Source: Pseudomonas sp. UBA4617 (GTDB lineage Bacteria; Pseudomonadota; Gammaproteobacteria; Pseudomonadales; Pseudomonadaceae). Taken from it: a DNA stretch of 64,000 nt. The DNA lies in the NCBI RefSeq assembly GCF_002386445.1, contig NZ_DGIR01000022.1:91663-155662 (forward strand), written 5' to 3'. Of the stretch, positions 61,639 through 64,000 are shown piece by piece (the stretch's first letter is position 1; the number at the start of each line of letters is the position of its first letter). The notes beneath the pieces are model-generated. The model made no database searches. It saw nothing but the letters and a program-made list of their open reading frames with translations, and was not told where the DNA came from. Position numbers and translations under genes: made by a program.

Positions 61639-62388
61639 TCAGGGCGCGGTTCGCGATTCCAGGTCCATGTCGGCTGGCCAGTTCACCTTGGGAGCTAAAC
61701 GTAGGGCGAATTCACACCAAAGCACGTCGTTGTGGACTTTGGGTTCGCCGGGGGGCGGCAGGGCTGAAGGGCCTTGTTGCATGTAGGTGCAGATATAGGC
61801 CCAGGCGTACTGGTCGGCGCCCATCGTCACCAGAGGGAAACGGTCGATCACATTGTTTGTGCCGGGCGCGACGATGGAAAGTGTTACACCCCATTTTAAT
61901 GGACTGGTCCGGGACCATCGTTCGGCGCGCACTTGTGACCACTCGTAACTGGCTGGAACGACTTTGCCCTTGTCGAATGGGTTCCACCATTGATGTTTGA
62001 AATTGTAGGCGTAGATTTTATGGCGCGCCCGGTTGAAACGGATGGGTAGATCTCTGGGTGGGGCAAGATCAGCACGGAATAGGATAATGCTGCTCCATGA
62101 ATACAATGCATACATGAACCCTAGCAGGAGGACACTGCCAAGATCTGTTGGGTCCGTATGGTTGATCATCCAAGGGAGATCGCTCAAGGCCCAGATAAGA
62201 TAAAGAAGCGTCAGTGCCGAAACTACACCACGGTATGCCATTGCTGAGCGAGGTATTTCGAGATAGATGTCATCTTGGTGGTTTGGCGTCTGGTTTCCCA
62301 GGTTGGGCTGTAAAAGTGTTGAGTCGCAAGGCCCTGGCAGGTCTTCTTTCCAACCAGGACAGGGGGGGACGAGTGCTGGCCCGCTCAT
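61639..62388 (-). CDS. DUF6708-like membrane protein associated with a T6SS effector
   Basis: A 249-residue protein with two membrane helices near residues ~50-95 (GVVSALTLLYLIWALSDLPW and SVLLLGFMYALYSWSSIILF), followed by a soluble part beginning ADLAPPRDLPIRFNRARHKI and YAYNFKHQWWNPFDKGKVVP, the pattern I associate with DUF6708. Such proteins are found beside VasX/BTH_I2691-type T6SS effectors and may be immunity or accessory proteins. Its start overlaps the effector's stop by four bases (ATGA), so it is translated after the effector. The gene is AT-richer than the left-hand neighbours. Role inferred from context only. Confidence 0.7.
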   Translation of the reverse strand: MSGPALVPPCPGWKEDLPGPCDSTLLQPNLGNQTPNHQDDIYLEIPRSAMAYRGVVSALTLLYLIWALSDLPWMINHTDPTDLGSVLLLGFMYALYSWSSIILFRADLAPPRDLPIRFNRARHKIYAYNFKHQWWNPFDKGKVVPASYEWSQVRAERWSRTSPLKWGVTLSIVAPGTNNVIDRFPLVTMGADQYAWAYICTYMQQGPSALPPPGEPKVHNDVLWCEFALRLAPKVNWPADMDLESRTAP

Positions 62389-64000
62389 TGTATATCATCC
62401 TTGCTGGCACGAATGTCACTTTCCTTCACGCTCACTTGAGCGTAGGTCGTCGGGTCATGGCGGTCGGGCCAGTAACTAAGATCTAACTCAAAGGCTTGGA
62501 TGGTGTGATGGTCGGAGAGTGGCAGCGATCCCTGGATACTGACACCTCCCGTCCTTTCGTCCAGTTTTTTCAGGGGTTGCATATCGGACATGCTTGAGAA
62601 AAGGTCTATAGGCTCTTTATTTTTTGCATTCAGTTTGATAGGAGAAGAGCTGTCAGCTGATAATTCAACTATTTCAGAGTACCTGCCTCCGCGGTGCAGG
62701 CGCAGACGCCATTGATAATGTGAAAGGCGTTGGTTGAAATCAGGGATGCGGATGAAATAATTCAATCTGAAACTGGCCGGCACCGCGTTACCGTCACTGA
62801 TAGATACTGTTGTTTCAGCGTCTCGGTGAATAGTGTGACTAAGGTTGAACTGTATTTGAATCGAGACCTCCGCTTCCAGGCCGAGGATTGCAGCGTTAAG
62901 GGCGCCAATAGCAGTGTCCATATCAGTGTCGGCTTTCCACTGTCGAAATGATCGAGGCAGTCCCCACCTGCAATTTCTGGCCCAGAGTTCTATTGCTGAA
63001 GACTCTCTGCGCTTGGCTGCAGTTGCAAGCAAATAGGCAGCAACACCTAACATAATGCTTATGCCTATTGGGCCAAGTAACGCACCGTAGCCAAAAGCGG
63101 CCCAGATTCCAAAGGCTGCAGCCCCGTATGAGGTGGCACTTGCGAACCGGTAGAGTTGAGCCGCGGGGGTATCTCCTATCCGCTCGGATCTGGCGCTTGC
63201 GTATGTGTAATGAGCTCCGTCCATGACGCCAGCAAGCGCCGCAATGCCGGAACCAAATCTTGCAATACCAGTCCCCAGTGACATGGTGGTTACCGTCCCG
63301 GGCCACGGTATCTTCGGGCGTACCACTGCAACAACACCCCCAGCCGCTTCTACACTGCTACCTAACAACCCAAGCGACGAAGACCAGATCGCCGCCAGCG
63401 CTTCCGGGTTGTTCTGATGCGTTTCCTGCAACGCCCGATAGTTCCTGCCCAGGCTGTCCTGATGAAACCACAGGCTGCCCAGGGCAAACAGCAGGCCGGC
63501 GCTGCCGCCACTGGCGGCGGCATCGCGCAGGCTGCGCATGGCGTCGCTGGCCACGCTTTGCGCGGCCAGTAAGCTGATCTTCAATCCCTCCGTGGCCTGT
63601 GCACGCAGCGTACCCGCACCTATCGCGATATTCCGTACCAGCGCCCCGACACCACCGGCTGCTCCCTCCCGCAGCTGTACCAGCCGCGCCTGCAAGCTCT
63701 CGGCGCTTTCGAACGTCCACAGCATCACTTCGATCATCTGGTTGCGATTACCCGGCGCGGCGATATTGATCGCCCCGCTCAGCACCATGGCCCGCACCTT
63801 GCGCCCCAGCGGATCGCGAAACTGCTGGTCGATCTGCTGCAAGAATGCATCGGTGCGTGCCTGCACGGCCTCGTCGAGCAGGCTCATGTATTCGCCCAGG
63901 GTCAGCGAGAGCCTGAACGGGGTCACCTGCTGCCCGGCGAACAGCGCAAATGCCGAGCGATGCACATGGCCGATCAGCGTCCTGGTCCGTTCACTGAGGT
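62385..64000 (-). CDS. T6SS effector, VasX/BTH_I2691-like, C-terminal portion (runs off window)
   Basis: At least 538 residues of a large protein whose frame is open to the right edge, so the N-terminus is missing. Several hydrophobic helices lie in the middle (SAGLLFALGSLWFHQ, SSSLGLLGSSVEAAGGVVAV, LGTGIARFGSGIAALAGVMD, FGYGALLGPIGISIMLGVAA), as expected for a colicin-like pore-forming T6SS effector, and a ~190-residue soluble C-terminal domain follows. The N-terminal visible part (SLLDEAVQARTDAFLQQIDQ, DPLGRKVRAMVLSGAINIAA) resembles the VasX-like BTH_I2691 group. The left half of the gene is AT-rich while the right edge returns to high GC. A DUF6708 gene overlaps its stop. Confidence 0.72.
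   Translation of the reverse strand, partial: LSERTRTLIGHVHRSAFALFAGQQVTPFRLSLTLGEYMSLLDEAVQARTDAFLQQIDQQFRDPLGRKVRAMVLSGAINIAAPGNRNQMIEVMLWTFESAESLQARLVQLREGAAGGVGALVRNIAIGAGTLRAQATEGLKISLLAAQSVASDAMRSLRDAAASGGSAGLLFALGSLWFHQDSLGRNYRALQETHQNNPEALAAIWSSSLGLLGSSVEAAGGVVAVVRPKIPWPGTVTTMSLGTGIARFGSGIAALAGVMDGAHYTYASARSERIGDTPAAQLYRFASATSYGAAAFGIWAAFGYGALLGPIGISIMLGVAAYLLATAAKRRESSAIELWARNCRWGLPRSFRQWKADTDMDTAIGALNAAILGLEAEVSIQIQFNLSHTIHRDAETTVSISDGNAVPASFRLNYFIRIPDFNQRLSHYQWRLRLHRGGRYSEIVELSADSSSPIKLNAKNKEPIDLFSSMSDMQPLKKLDERTGGVSIQGSLPLSDHHTIQAFELDLSYWPDRHDPTTYAQVSVKESDIRASKDDIQ

Overview
The window is high-GC, densely packed chromosomal DNA from a member of the Pseudomonas putida group. The evidence is the gene content (pobA with an AraC-type pobC, a PQQ quinate/glucose-type dehydrogenase beside an OprB porin, liuR-mvaB, a FecI/FecR/TonB-receptor set) and 32-nt REP elements of the sort scattered through P. 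putida genomes. From memory, unchecked, the order resembles the P. putida KT2440 chromosome between pgm and the gamma-glutamyltransferase region, read backwards. I see no rRNA, tRNA, CRISPR array, insertion sequence or prophage.

1-4.4 kb: the end of phosphoglucomutase, then an iron-type ECF sigma factor, anti-sigma regulator and TonB receptor with a signalling domain, preceded by a Fur-box-like palindrome. 4.5-8.4 kb: two divergent two-gene units, FMO-RidA and DUF1028-ArgE-like deacylase, which look like one catabolic module. 8.4-12.3 kb: REP pair, OprB porin and membrane PQQ dehydrogenase. 12.4-25.4 kb: cupin/LysR/MFS, LysE, a CAP-domain protein, a SleB hydrolase, an AEC carrier with LysR, an orphan betaine-type binding protein, a dCache chemoreceptor divergent from an ion-coupled transporter, and an orphan FecR.

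25.5-31.3 kb: acyl-CoA dehydrogenase and acyl-CoA ligase divergent from a PAS kinase/FixJ-type regulator pair. 31.3-34.6 kb: a marR-emrA-emrB efflux operon with a strong promoter overlapped by palindromes. 34.7-41.6 kb: SDR, hybrid histidine kinase (with the decayed remnant of a second one behind it), MocR-type regulator, lone ccoG, a small conserved protein and MgtC. 41.6-42.2 kb is an AT-rich gap without a convincing gene. 42.2-45.8 kb: liuR-mvaB (leucine/HMG-CoA) and pobC/pobA (4-hydroxybenzoate). 45.9-58.7 kb: gamma-glutamyltransferase, LysR, small exported proteins, ureidoglycine aminohydrolase, a sulfonate-type binding protein with an LLM monooxygenase, TetR, a GlxA-type regulator, a second RidA, EamA, a TorF-like outer-membrane protein and a lipoprotein.

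58.8-61.6 kb: a broken membrane-protein gene and the DUF3300-DUF2950 pair. From 61.6 kb to the right edge the base composition drops and the window ends inside a VasX/BTH_I2691-like type VI secretion effector gene overlapping a DUF6708 gene. Recurrent themes are scavenging (iron, amines, sulfur, aromatics), many LysR/AraC/TetR/MarR regulators next to single transporters, and several isolated members of systems normally found in larger operons (fecR, ccoG, allE, binding proteins).
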